NCBI GenBank assembly: GCA_902470805.1
Contig: CABRHX010000028.1
Coordinates: 1 to 25,269 of the forward strand
Origin: an uncultured Collinsella sp.
Lineage (GTDB): Bacteria > Actinomycetota > Coriobacteriia > Coriobacteriales > Coriobacteriaceae
Direction: 5' to 3'
Length of the DNA: 25,269 nt
Positions 16,526-23,735 of the stretch are shown piece by piece. Position numbers and translations under genes: made by a program. The first letter of the stretch is position 1. Each line of letters begins with the position of its first letter. The notes under the pieces are model-generated. The model was not told the DNA's origin. It searched no databases and worked only from the letters and a program-made list of their open reading frames with translations.

Positions 16526-17432
16526 CGTGGGCTACTCCTTCAAAGAGGCAATCAGCCACTTCTTCCGTAACTGGACTACCTCGCTCGGCGCCGTCATCAC
16601 GATCTTCCTTTCGCTGTTTATCATCGGCCTGTTCATCATGGGCTCCGCGATGCTGAACTCCGTGATCGGCACCGTCGAGGATCAGGTTGTCATCAACGCG
16701 TTCATTAGCGATGACGCCGATCAGGCCGATGTTCAGGCTTTTGAGGCCGAGCTTAAGACGTGGAATAACGTCAAGTCCGTGACCTATAAGGACAAGGACG
16801 ACGCGCTGGCCGAGTATACGAGCAAGATGTCGGGCAACGCCGACGCCACCATGAGCGCGCTCGATGGCCAGAACCCGCTTCCGGCTTCCTTCGCTATTGA
16901 GATGGACGATCCGTCCAAGGTCGAGAGCACGGCAGAGAAGCTCAAGAAGGATGCCGATTTCCAGAAGATCGCGGATGACGGCGACGTCAACGCGAGCGTG
17001 CTGTACGGCCAGGAGGAAGTGAGCCGCCTGTTCCAGGTGACCAACTACATCCGCATCGCCGCCGTGGTGCTCGTTGGCCTTCTGACCTTTATCGCATTCA
17101 TCTTCATCAACAACACGATTCGCCTGTCCATCACGGCGCGTCGTCGTGAGATTGCGATTATGCGTCTGGTCGGCGCCAGCAACGGCTTCATTCGCGGCCC
17201 GTTTATCACCGAGGGCGTGCTGCAGGCCATTTTGGGCTCGCTGCTTTCCATCGGCGTTCTGGAGCTGCTACGCAATCTGATGATTCCGCGTCTGCAGGAG
17301 AGCATCGGCTGGATGTCGTTTGCCCTGCCGATGCAGTACTACCTGGTGACCTATGCTGCGCTGATTCTGGTCGGCGTGATTATCGGTCTCTTTGGTTCTG
17401 CCATCGCTATGCGCCGCTACCTGCGCGTGTAG
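16512..17432 (+). CDS. ftsX: Cell division protein FtsX
   Basis: FtsX is the membrane partner of FtsE; it passes ATPase action to extracellular peptidoglycan hydrolases. In 306 residues it shows a short cytoplasmic start, TM1 near 22-45 (ITIFLSLFIIGLFIMGSAML), and an extracellular loop of about 130 residues (VINAFISDD to EVSRLFQ). Three further TM helices follow, with the FtsX signature RREIAIMRLVGASNGFIRGPF between TM2 and TM3, and a final RRYLRV tail. The start lies inside the end of ftsE, with GGGGAGG upstream, so the two are translationally coupled. A strong terminator ends the operon at 17457. The stop codon is TAG. Confidence 0.95.
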   Translation: MAPTNVGYSFKEAISHFFRNWTTSLGAVITIFLSLFIIGLFIMGSAMLNSVIGTVEDQVVINAFISDDADQADVQAFEAELKTWNNVKSVTYKDKDDALAEYTSKMSGNADATMSALDGQNPLPASFAIEMDDPSKVESTAEKLKKDADFQKIADDGDVNASVLYGQEEVSRLFQVTNYIRIAAVVLVGLLTFIAFIFINNTIRLSITARRREIAIMRLVGASNGFIRGPFITEGVLQAILGSLLSIGVLELLRNLMIPRLQESIGWMSFALPMQYYLVTYAALILVGVIIGLFGSAIAMRRYLRV

Positions 17433-17456
17433 GCATGCCTGGAATTCATCCCTTCC

Positions 17457-17490
17457 AACGGGTCGTCTCTTATGGGGCGGCCCGTTTTTT
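17457..17490 (+). terminator. Intrinsic terminator of ftsEX
   Basis: AACGGGTCG (17457-17465) pairs with CGGCCCGTT (17478-17486) with further G-T-rich pairing inside a TTAT loop. TTTTTT follows. Confidence 0.9.
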
Positions 17491-17506
17491 GATCCCTAGG
17501 GGACGG
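17491..17506 (+). repeat. 16-mer GATCCCTAGGGGACGG, copy 2
   Basis: It matches the 16-mer at 62-77 except for one base. It again sits directly after a terminator and upstream of a gene (rnr), with ATTTGG following at 17521. Confidence 0.5.
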
Positions 17507-17567
17507 CAGGAAAGCGAATCATTTGGGTAGACTCTTTGGAGTTCGCAATCGATAGTTAGGAGGCGCC

Positions 17568-19703
17568 ATGGGGCGCAATAACAAGCATAAGCGTGGAGCT
17601 CGCAATAAGCGCGGGCCGGTGCGCAGTGAACGCCGTCCGAGCCTGACCGGGCGCGTGCAGCTCCATGAGCACAGTGCCTATGTCATAACCGAGAATGGCG
17701 ACTACAAGGTCATGGGCCGCGGTAAGCGCGAGATCATGGATGGCGATACCGTTGCCGTGAGCATTAAGAACAGCCCGCACGGTGAGCGGCGCGCCGTGAT
17801 CGAAAGCGTGGTTGAGCGTGCAGCCATAAGCGTGGTGGGCACGTACCAGACCGCCGGTCCGCTCGGTGTGATTGAGCCGCTCGATTCGCGCCTGAAGGCC
17901 GACTTCTTCATTTTGCCCGAGGATACCTCGGCGGATCGTCTGGGTGTCCACCCGGGTGATGCTGTTGTCGCACGCATTTTGACCTACCCGACGCGCCTGG
18001 AATCGGGCACCGTGACGATCGAACGCCGCATTGGCGGAGATGACGCGCCCGATTTGGGCGTTCAATATGTGATGGCGCGTTACGGCTATACCGATAGCTA
18101 TCCCGAGGCCGCGCTAGACGAGGCCGAGGGGCTTTCGCTCGATGTGTCCGCGGCGCTTAAGGACCCGCTCCGCCGCGATCTGCGCGACCGCTTTGTCATC
18201 ACGATCGACCCGGTCGACGCGCGCGACTTTGACGATGCCATTTCGCTGGAGCGCACGCCCGAGGGTGGCTACAAGCTGGGTGTGCATATCGCCGACGTTT
18301 CGCACTATGTGGCTTGGGACGGGCATATCGATCTTGAGGCTCGCCATCGCACGACATCGGTGTATCTGGCCGATCGCGTGCTTCCCATGCTGCCCGAACG
18401 CTTGTCCTGTGACCTGTGCTCGCTTCGCCCTGACGAGGACCGTCTTGCGTTTACCGTCGATATCGAGCTCGATGCGCAGGGTCGCGTGCGGCATTACGAT
18501 CCGTACCCCAGCGTGATTCGCTCGCGTGTGCGTATGGACTATGACGGCGCCGAGGCGCTGCTGGTGCGTGCCGGCGCGGTTGAGTATTCGGTGCTGGAGG
18601 GTGCGGCCGAGGATGTTGCGGCTGCCGAGACCTCACGCGAGGAAGCGCTTGAGCGCGGTCTTGCGTGCGAGGAAACTGCCCGCGGCTATAACGTCGATCT
18701 GGGCGATTTCCTTGTCGCCGCCAACGAACTCGCCGAACTTCGCCGTCGTATTCGTCGCGCCCGCGGCTCAGTCGATTTTGACACGGCCGAGATTCGTGCT
18801 CTGTTGGATGAGGACGGAGTACCCGTGCAGATTGTGGCGCGTGAGCGTTCGTGTGCCACGTCGCTTATCGAGGAAGCCATGCTGCTCGCCAACGAGTGCG
18901 TTGCAGAGTGGCTGGCAGACCGTGATATCGAGGCCTGCTATCGCGTGCATGAGGATCCGAGCCCCGATAGCCTGCACGGTGCCGCCGTTGCGCTGGCGCA
19001 GCTGGGCATCATCAACGATCGCCGTGCTGCCGGTATTGCCCTGGGGAGTCCCGATGAGCTGCAGGCTGCAGTTGATGCTGCCGCCGGTACGGCAAACGCA
19101 CCGCTCGTCAACACGCTGCTTCTGCGCAGCATGCAGCGCGCACTGTACAAGCCGCGCAACGAGGGTCACTTTGCGCTTGCCGCTCCGTGCTACTGCCACT
19201 TTACGAGTCCTATCCGCCGCTATCCCGATTTGGTGGTGCACCGCGTGCTCAAGCTGCAGCTGGCCTATGAGCAGCTGGGCGGCAAGGACGCCTTGGCACG
19301 CACGCCCCGGCTCATCGGTAAGGGTCGCGAGTCCCTGCCACGCATTCTGCCGCAGATTTGCCGTGCATGCAGCGATGCGGAGCGTGCGGCCGATGCCGCC
19401 AGCCATGCGACGCAAAAGATCAAGATTGCTCAGTACTATGAGGATCGCCTGGGCGAGCGCTATGCCGGAACCATTTCGTGGGTCAGCGGTATGGGCCTGT
19501 TCGTACGCCTGGATCTGACGCAGGTCGAAGGCTTGGTTTCGATCAAGAGCCTGGGCAACGAGTGGTTCGAGTTTGACGAGGACGCGCTCACGCTCACAGG
19601 CGCCGACACGGGGACCCGCTATGAACTGGGGCAGCGTGTGATCATCGAGGTCTCGCGCGTCAATACCACGCGTGGGCACTTGGACTTTAAGCTTATTCAT
19701 TAG
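17568..19703 (+). CDS. rnr: Ribonuclease R (RNB-family 3'-5' exoribonuclease)
   Basis: RNase R degrades structured RNA from the 3' end and works with tmRNA-SmpB in RNA quality control. The 711-residue protein has a basic N-terminus (MGRNNKHKRGARNKRG) and a cold-shock-like OB region. The RNB catalytic domain has IDPVDARDFDDAISLE (metal-binding Asp at about 214, 220, 222 and 223) and VHIADVSHYV. A later conserved stretch includes HFTSPIRRYPDLVVHR, and a C-terminal S1 domain runs from RYAGTISWVSGMGLFVRL. The ATG at 17568 has AGGAGG 4 nt upstream. In many bacteria smpB lies next to rnr; here smpB is about 4 kb downstream beyond mostly accessory genes. The stop codon is TAG. Confidence 0.94.
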   Translation: MGRNNKHKRGARNKRGPVRSERRPSLTGRVQLHEHSAYVITENGDYKVMGRGKREIMDGDTVAVSIKNSPHGERRAVIESVVERAAISVVGTYQTAGPLGVIEPLDSRLKADFFILPEDTSADRLGVHPGDAVVARILTYPTRLESGTVTIERRIGGDDAPDLGVQYVMARYGYTDSYPEAALDEAEGLSLDVSAALKDPLRRDLRDRFVITIDPVDARDFDDAISLERTPEGGYKLGVHIADVSHYVAWDGHIDLEARHRTTSVYLADRVLPMLPERLSCDLCSLRPDEDRLAFTVDIELDAQGRVRHYDPYPSVIRSRVRMDYDGAEALLVRAGAVEYSVLEGAAEDVAAAETSREEALERGLACEETARGYNVDLGDFLVAANELAELRRRIRRARGSVDFDTAEIRALLDEDGVPVQIVARERSCATSLIEEAMLLANECVAEWLADRDIEACYRVHEDPSPDSLHGAAVALAQLGIINDRRAAGIALGSPDELQAAVDAAAGTANAPLVNTLLLRSMQRALYKPRNEGHFALAAPCYCHFTSPIRRYPDLVVHRVLKLQLAYEQLGGKDALARTPRLIGKGRESLPRILPQICRACSDAERAADAASHATQKIKIAQYYEDRLGERYAGTISWVSGMGLFVRLDLTQVEGLVSIKSLGNEWFEFDEDALTLTGADTGTRYELGQRVIIEVSRVNTTRGHLDFKLIH

Positions 19704-19732
19704 CCAAATCCCGACTCATGGTGTGGGGGCGG

Positions 19733-19762
19733 AGGGCGGCCTTTCGGGACCGCCCTTCGTAT
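19733..19762 (+). terminator. Terminator of rnr
   Basis: AGGGCGG (19733-19739) pairs with CCGCCCT (19750-19756) around a 10-nt loop that can pair further. TTCGTATTT follows, a moderate T tract. Confidence 0.65.
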
Positions 19763-19820
19763 TTGAATCGTGGCTATCTTGCCGTCTGCTCGGCCGCCCG
19801 CTTACCTGCTATTGGAGAGG

Positions 19821-19862
19821 TAAATCCTACCAAAATAAACTTGTCCCTTTTTGGCAGGTTTA
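19821..19862 (+). repeat. Hairpin element with conserved 19-nt loop, member d
   Basis: TAAATCCTACCA (19821-19832) pairs with TGGCAGGTTTA (19852-19862) with one bulged base and one mismatch. The loop is AAATAAACTTGTCCCTTTT, 19 nt with GTCCC at positions 11-15. It ends 18 bp before the serine recombinase start codon, so it would be in that gene's leader if transcription starts upstream of it. Confidence 0.6.
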
Positions 19863-19880
19863 CAAGAAAGCGGGGATGAG

Positions 19881-20486
19881 ATGGCGACGGTGTATGGTTA
19901 TGCGCGGGTGAGTTCGCGCGATCAGAATCTTAATCGGCAGCTGGATGCGCTGGGCGCCTATGGCGTGGGCTCAGCGAATATTTACGCCGACCATGCGAGC
20001 GGTAAGGACTTCGACCGCCCGCGGTATCGCGAGCTGCTGCACGTCCTGGGAGACGGGGACGTGCTGGTGGTGCTTTCTATCGACCGACTTGGCCGTAATT
20101 ACTCCGAGATTCTTGAGGAATGGCGACGCATTACCAAGGAGCTCGGGGTTGCCATTGTGGTGTTGGACATGCCATTGCTTGACACGCGCGCCAGGGCCAG
20201 CGGCGCGCCGGATGTGACCAACACCCTGATTGCCGATATTGTGCTGCAACTGCTGAGCTACGTGGCGCAGGTGGAGCGCGAGAATATCCATCGGCGCCAG
20301 GCGGAGGGAATTGCAGCGGCGCGGGCGCGAGGGGTCCGTTTCGGTCGACCTCGCAAGCCGTGCCCTCCTCAGTTTGAGCTGGTGCGCGATAGCTATGAGG
20401 CGGGCGATATTACCCGCAGCCAGGCAGCAAAGTGCCTGGGCGTGTGCGTGGGGACGTTTGATCGCTGGATGCGCGAGGCGGGGTAG
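19881..20486 (+). CDS. Serine recombinase of the resolvase/invertase family
   Basis: This small serine recombinase has 201 residues and cuts and rejoins DNA through a phosphoserine bond. The catalytic domain starts MATVYGYARVSSRDQN with the nucleophile Ser at residue 11 (YARVS) and the conserved Arg nearby. It includes VLSIDRLGRNYSEILEEW and the long E helix ending VAQVERENIHRRQAEGIAAARARGVRFGRPRK. The C-terminal helix-turn-helix (ITRSQAAKCLGVCVGTFDRWMRE) binds the site. The size fits Hin-like invertases or Tn3-type resolvases, not large integrases. I choose ATG 19881; the open frame extends upstream to a TTG inside hairpin element d. No transposase or obvious invertible segment is adjacent, so the target site is unknown. 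The stop codon is TAG. Confidence 0.9.
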   Translation: MATVYGYARVSSRDQNLNRQLDALGAYGVGSANIYADHASGKDFDRPRYRELLHVLGDGDVLVVLSIDRLGRNYSEILEEWRRITKELGVAIVVLDMPLLDTRARASGAPDVTNTLIADIVLQLLSYVAQVERENIHRRQAEGIAAARARGVRFGRPRKPCPPQFELVRDSYEAGDITRSQAAKCLGVCVGTFDRWMREAG

Positions 20487-20592
20487 GGGTTTGCGTCGCT
20501 TTGTCGCTTCCTGTTGCGATTCAAATTTTGATACGGTGACGATGTCATTTGGGGCTACACTCGCTCATATTTAAAAAGACGGAGGTTGGCCT

Positions 20593-21174
20593 TTGGCGCA
20601 CATGAAGAAAATAATCGGGTGGACCGCGATCGCTCTGTTCGCCGCAACGCTGGCGGGCATCTGGGTGCTGACGGAGCAAAACGCAGTGCAGACGTCGTTG
20701 CTGAGCGAGTCCACCGCGCGCGTGGTGGAGGGTCAGGCTGCGAGCGTTCAGGCTACCGGCATCACGGGTGAAATTCAGGCGGGGGACGGCATGACTGAGA
20801 GTACCAATCCGGCTGCCTCGACGGTCCAGCCTGGTCGACTTGCTTCCATTCGCATGTGGGTAGGCGCAAACGTCCGTCGCGTCGCCCATACCGTAGAGTT
20901 TTTCTTCGTCGGATTGTTCGCCTCGGTGATCGTGGTCTGCTTTTCCAGGCGTCCATGGAGTGTGTGTTCCCGTTGCGTGCCTGTGTTTCTCTTTTGCGCT
21001 GCCTGCTCCGTTGGCGACCAGGTGCATAAGATCTTTGTTCCCGGCAGGCATTTCGACGTTATCGATTTAGGATTCGATGCTGCGGGCTATGTCACCGCCA
21101 TGCTGTTGGTATTGCTGGCAGCGGCGTTGGTGCGCCATGCGACTCGGCCGATCGGCGCCCATGCGAGGCGCTAG
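20593..21174 (+). CDS. VanZ-like family membrane protein
   Basis: This 193-residue protein has an N-terminal hydrophobic helix (about 6-26). A polar extracytoplasmic stretch follows, then the VanZ core: RRVAHTVEFFFVGLFASVIVVCF, a short turn, a second helix with FLFCAACSVGDQVHKIFVPGRHFDVIDLGFDAAGYV, and a last helix (MLLVLLAAALV). The His-x-x-Glu-Phe and Asp-Glx-x-x-Gln/His-Arg/Lys pattern is typical of VanZ. VanZ itself gives low-level teicoplanin resistance in enterococci, but most family members are uncharacterised. I choose TTG at 20593, because GGAGG ends 7 nt upstream of it; the ATG at 20602 is too far from that site. The stop codon is TAG. Confidence 0.82.
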   Translation: MAHMKKIIGWTAIALFAATLAGIWVLTEQNAVQTSLLSESTARVVEGQAASVQATGITGEIQAGDGMTESTNPAASTVQPGRLASIRMWVGANVRRVAHTVEFFFVGLFASVIVVCFSRRPWSVCSRCVPVFLFCAACSVGDQVHKIFVPGRHFDVIDLGFDAAGYVTAMLLVLLAAALVRHATRPIGAHARR

Positions 21175-21296
21175 CCTTAAGACGAGACATCGCGACTGCC
21201 TATGCTTCGACATTGACTACAATAACGGCTGCAATCGCGAGTGGTCGTCGATGTGCAGTTTTCCAGACACCTGTTTTCTCTAAGAAAGGAAATCCC

Positions 21297-21656
21297 ATGG
21301 CGGTATTGTTTGTTGAATATCCCAAGTGCTCGACCTGCAAGAAGGCCAAGGCATGGCTGGACGAACATGGGGTAGAGTATATCGATCGCGATATCGTTTT
21401 GGACAATCCCACGGCTGATGAGCTTGCGACCTGGATTGCTCGTTCGGGGCTGCCGGTGCGGCGCTTCTTTAATTCGTCGGGCATGAAATATCGAGAGCTG
21501 GGCCTGAAGGCGCGTCTGGATGCGGGCATGACGGATCGGGAGTGCTACGAGCTGCTGGCGACCGACGGCATGCTGGTCAAGCGTCCGCTGCTGGTGGGCG
21601 ACGACTTTGCGATTCCTGGGTTTAAGGAAGCGGCCTGGACCGAGGTGCTGCTGTAG
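21297..21656 (+). CDS. ArsC/Spx-family thioredoxin-fold protein
   Basis: This 119-residue protein of the ArsC/Spx/YffB family starts MAVLFVEYPKCSTCKKAKAWLDEHG. The CxxC redox pair is C11 and C14, right after the first beta strand. It continues with FFNSSGMKYRELGLKARL and LLATDGMLVKRPLLVGDDF, the usual conserved Arg-Pro-Leu region. Family members include glutaredoxin- or thioredoxin-coupled arsenate reductases and the Spx-type regulators that bind RNA polymerase. No arsenic genes are nearby and the sequence does not let me decide between the two. The ATG at 21297 has AAAGGA 6 nt upstream. An array of three hairpins begins just after its TAG stop. Confidence 0.85.
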   Translation: MAVLFVEYPKCSTCKKAKAWLDEHGVEYIDRDIVLDNPTADELATWIARSGLPVRRFFNSSGMKYRELGLKARLDAGMTDRECYELLATDGMLVKRPLLVGDDFAIPGFKEAAWTEVLL

Positions 21657-21662
21657 TGGCTG

Positions 21663-21833
21663 CGGAAAGTGCGTCCCGTTTTGAGCTCGGATTCCGGGAC
21701 GCAGTTTCCGGTTGAAGGGGCTAGCGGAAACCGTATCCCAGTTTGAGCGCGAAATCTGGGATACGGTTTCCGTTTGGGGCCTCTAGGGGAAAGCGCGTCC
21801 CGTTCTGGACGTAAATTCCGGGATGAGCTTTCC
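21663..21833. repeat. Array of three tandem hairpins with exact 62-bp period
   Basis: Unit 1 pairs 21663-21678 with 21695-21710 (15 of 16). Unit 2 pairs 21725-21741 with 21756-21772 (17 of 17). Unit 3 pairs 21788-21802 with 21819-21833 (14 of 15, one G-T). Unit starts align at 21663, 21725 and 21787. Each stem has the form GGAAA...CGTCCCG or CGTATCCCAG, with a 14-16 nt loop related between units and a 14-nt spacer. Stem changes in unit 2 (TATCCCAG/CTGGGATA) are compensated on both arms. There are no T tracts. The array lies between two convergent genes. Confidence 0.85.
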
Positions 21834-21877
21834 GGTTGGCGGGCATGCGCACTATCCCGGCTGGCGGGCATATGCGC
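21834..21877. repeat. Short direct repeat GGYTGGCGGGCAT..GCGC
   Basis: Positions 21834-21850 (GGTTGGCGGGCATGCGC) and 21859-21877 (GGCTGGCGGGCATATGCGC) are near-identical. They follow the hairpin array directly and reach into the stop codon of the leftward gene. Confidence 0.45.
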
Positions 21878-22287
21878 TAATCCTCAAGCTGTGCCCATTC
21901 GTGCGGATCGTAGACCTTTACGTGCTTGTTGGGCTTGCCGCTCCAGTACTCCTCGTCCATAAAGGGCAGATATGCCTGAACGCCGGGGCAGATAAAGGGA
22001 ATCCGCTGCTGTTGCAGCCGCTCGCGCTGGCGCTGCTCCAGGTGCGCCTCGGATATGACGGTCGGCATACCGGACAGCTCGACGAGGCTTGCCTGGATTC
22101 GCTTAAGGTCGGGGAGTCCCGCGTGCCATGACACTCGCATGATCAAAAAGGATGCACGGCGGTATTTTGCCTGCATCACCGTGATGGCGGGGCGCAGTGT
22201 GGGATGGATTTTGTCCCGTTCGGGCCAAAGGTCAGCAGTGATCTCGAGGCCCAGGGTCTCCCATAGGTAATCAAGCTCTTCGTCCAT
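21877..22287 (-). CDS. Hypothetical protein, resembling the ligand-side half of a MarR-like regulator family
   Basis: This 136-residue soluble protein starts MDEELDYLWETLGLEITADLWPERD. The stretch ending LSGMPTVISEAHLEQRQRERLQQQRIPFICPGVQAYLPFM resembles, from memory, the N-terminal part of a Gram-positive family annotated as MarR-like HTH proteins (pattern: P-V-V/I, then R-x-R-L-x-x-x-x-I-P-F-I-x-P-G-x-Q-x-Y-L-P). Those proteins continue into a winged helix that is absent here. So it may be a truncated or HTH-less relative, or an unrelated hypothetical protein. The start at 22287 has GAGG upstream. A perfect dyad (22357-22373) lies about 70 bp upstream. It is convergent with the ArsC-like gene. 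The stop codon is TAG. Confidence 0.7.
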   Translation of the reverse strand: MDEELDYLWETLGLEITADLWPERDKIHPTLRPAITVMQAKYRRASFLIMRVSWHAGLPDLKRIQASLVELSGMPTVISEAHLEQRQRERLQQQRIPFICPGVQAYLPFMDEEYWSGKPNKHVKVYDPHEWAQLED

Positions 22288-22356
22288 GGTGCCTCGATAT
22301 CCGTGTAATGATGACGGTTCGATTGTGCCATCAGCCGTGAGTGCTGCATTGTTGTA

Positions 22357-22373
22357 ATCTACCAGCGGTAGAT
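22357..22373. promoter_or_regulatory. Perfect dyad ATCTACC-AGC-GGTAGAT, possible operator
   Basis: The 7-bp arms are perfect around 3 nt. On the minus strand TTACAAC follows directly, a possible -10 region of the leftward hypothetical gene. An operator role is inferred from position and symmetry only. Confidence 0.4.
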
Positions 22374-22479
22374 GTGGGATGTTTTACGGGCTTTGACGCC
22401 GTAGGTATCGCTGGTGCTTCACAGGTCCTTCACGTGTTGGCCGTATTTGACTGAATTTCAAAAAAGTCAAAATTAGGGC

Positions 22480-22508
22480 TTGCGTCACGGCGGGACTTCC
22501 CGTATATT
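22480..22508 (+). promoter_or_regulatory. Promoter of the tRNA-Gln/tRNA-Glu operon
   Basis: TTGCGT (22480-22485), a 17-nt spacer and TATATT (22503-22508) place the start near 22515, about 38 nt before the first tRNA. An inverted repeat TTGACT/AGTCAA (22447-22452 with 22465-22470) lies just upstream. Confidence 0.68.
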
Positions 22509-22552
22509 TCTTTCTTGCGCAAAGGCACAGCCGAGCGCAGCGATGCAGTCAT

Positions 22553-22626
22553 TGGGATGTCGTCTAATGGCAGGACAGCGGATTCTGGTTCCGTCAATGG
22601 GGGTTCGACTCCCTCCATCCCAGCCA
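22553..22626 (+). tRNA. tRNA-Gln (anticodon CTG)
   Basis: The acceptor stem TGGGATG (22553-22559) pairs with CATCCCA (22616-22622), followed by discriminator G and an encoded CCA. The anticodon loop TTCTGGT gives CTG, read as Gln. The T arm has GGTTCGACTCC. The length is 74 nt including CCA. It is followed 17 nt later by tRNA-Glu. Confidence 0.95.
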
Positions 22627-22643
22627 TTGCATTTGCTACATAT

Positions 22644-22720
22644 GGCCCGTTCGTCTAGCGGTTTAGGACGCCGCCCTCTCAAGGCGGAGATCACCAGTTC
22701 GAATCTGGTACGGGCTACCA
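22644..22720 (+). tRNA. tRNA-Glu (anticodon CTC)
   Basis: The acceptor stem GGCCCGT (22644-22650) pairs with ACGGGCT (22710-22716), with a G-T first pair, then discriminator A and an encoded CCA. The anticodon stem CCGCC/GGCGG holds the loop CTCTCAA, anticodon CTC (Glu). The T loop is TTCGAAT. A terminator follows 10 nt later. Confidence 0.95.
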
Positions 22721-22730
22721 AAATTGAACG

Positions 22731-22759
22731 CCCGGGCCTCGTAAGAGACCCGGGTTTTG
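22731..22759 (+). terminator. Intrinsic terminator of the tRNA operon
   Basis: CCCGGG (22731-22736) and CTC (22738-22740) pair with GAG (22745-22747) and CCCGGG (22749-22754) around GTAA. TTTTGT follows. Confidence 0.9.
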
Positions 22760-22817
22760 TGTATTGACCGATGTTTAAGGCGCGCGTTGAGTCTGCCGCC
22801 CGGACCGAGGAGTTGTC

Positions 22818-23735
22818 ATGGACCTGCCCATCAGCTTGCAAGACATCACATATGCCGAGAACTATCTGGCGCAGGGCGACCTGGCTACGGCGACGCCGCT
22901 GCTGGAGCGCCTGGTGGAGCTCGCCGAGGAGTATATCGACGCCGAGTGCAAGACGGAGGAGAAGCGCCAATACTTCAGCTTCGATAGCAAGTTTGAGCGC
23001 TTGGCCTATCGCCGCGTGGAGAAGGATCCGCGCGAGCTCGTGCAGGTTGAGGTGCCGTTTGACCGCCTGTACTCTGACATGGCGTTTGCCTACATTCGCC
23101 AGCAGGATTATGTGAGCGCTCGTAATGCCTTGATGCAGGCTGTGCGTTGGGACCCCATGAACTGCAACTATCGCTTGGATTTGGCCGAGCTGTTCCGCGC
23201 TCTCGAGGACAAGCAGGAGTGGGCTTCGCTTTCGTTTTCGGTGCTGGAGCGTGCAAGCGATGGCAAGTGCGCCGCCCGCGCTTACGCCAATCTGGGACAG
23301 TACTTCTTGGAGCCCGAGACCGAGAACATTTCGGCTGCCGTGGGCTGCGCGCGTCTGGCGCTGCGCCTGGCGCCCAACGATACGCATACGACGCGCCTGC
23401 TCAACAAGATCCATACTACCTATCCGGATGCCGCCGAGGAGAGCGACGAGCACGTGATGGGCGAGCTGGCGTTGCAGGGCGTTCCGACCTCACCTTCGGC
23501 CGAGATTGCAATCTGCCTGATTATGTGCGCGACCGATGCTGCAAGCGACGGCGACAAGCAGGAGGCGACGCGCCTGACGGTGCGTGCTCGCGACTTGGTG
23601 GGCGAGGAGGCCTGCGCGGCGATTATCAAACTGGTGCGCGAGAGCGATGCCGAGCTCAATGCCGAGCGCAAGGCAAAGCGCGCAGGTGCCGACAAGGGAA
23701 CCGATGGCGCCAAGGAGGCCGGCGATGCCCAGTAA
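22818..23735 (+). CDS. Tetratricopeptide-like helical repeat protein
   Basis: This 305-residue soluble protein consists mostly of paired helices. TPR-like stretches include YAENYLAQGDLATATPLLERLVELAEEY (residues ~11-38), YSDMAFAYIRQQDYVSARNALMQAVRWDPMN (~85-115), DLAELFRALEDKQEWASLSFSVLERA and ARAYANLGQYFL. The spacing of small and large residues (A-x-x-Y, A-Y-x-x-x-D-Y-x-x-A) fits TPR. The last ~30 residues are charged and low in complexity (AERKAKRAGADKGTDGAKEAGDAQ). The start at 22818 has GAGGAG upstream. The end overlaps smpB by 11 bp, and the smpB ribosome binding site lies inside this gene, so the two are translated together. A role beside trans-translation is suggested by this coupling only; no specific function is known to me. 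Confidence 0.8.
   Translation: MDLPISLQDITYAENYLAQGDLATATPLLERLVELAEEYIDAECKTEEKRQYFSFDSKFERLAYRRVEKDPRELVQVEVPFDRLYSDMAFAYIRQQDYVSARNALMQAVRWDPMNCNYRLDLAELFRALEDKQEWASLSFSVLERASDGKCAARAYANLGQYFLEPETENISAAVGCARLALRLAPNDTHTTRLLNKIHTTYPDAAEESDEHVMGELALQGVPTSPSAEIAICLIMCATDAASDGDKQEATRLTVRARDLVGEEACAAIIKLVRESDAELNAERKAKRAGADKGTDGAKEAGDAQ

Noticed and set aside
21663..21833. CRISPR array
   Set aside because: There are only three units, the repeated part is a long hairpin rather than a short repeat with unique spacers, the spacers are related to each other, and there are no cas genes.
22553..22720. tRNA-associated integration site for a mobile element
   Set aside because: No tyrosine integrase is present, I see no duplicated tRNA end, and the nearby serine recombinase is of the small resolvase/invertase kind.
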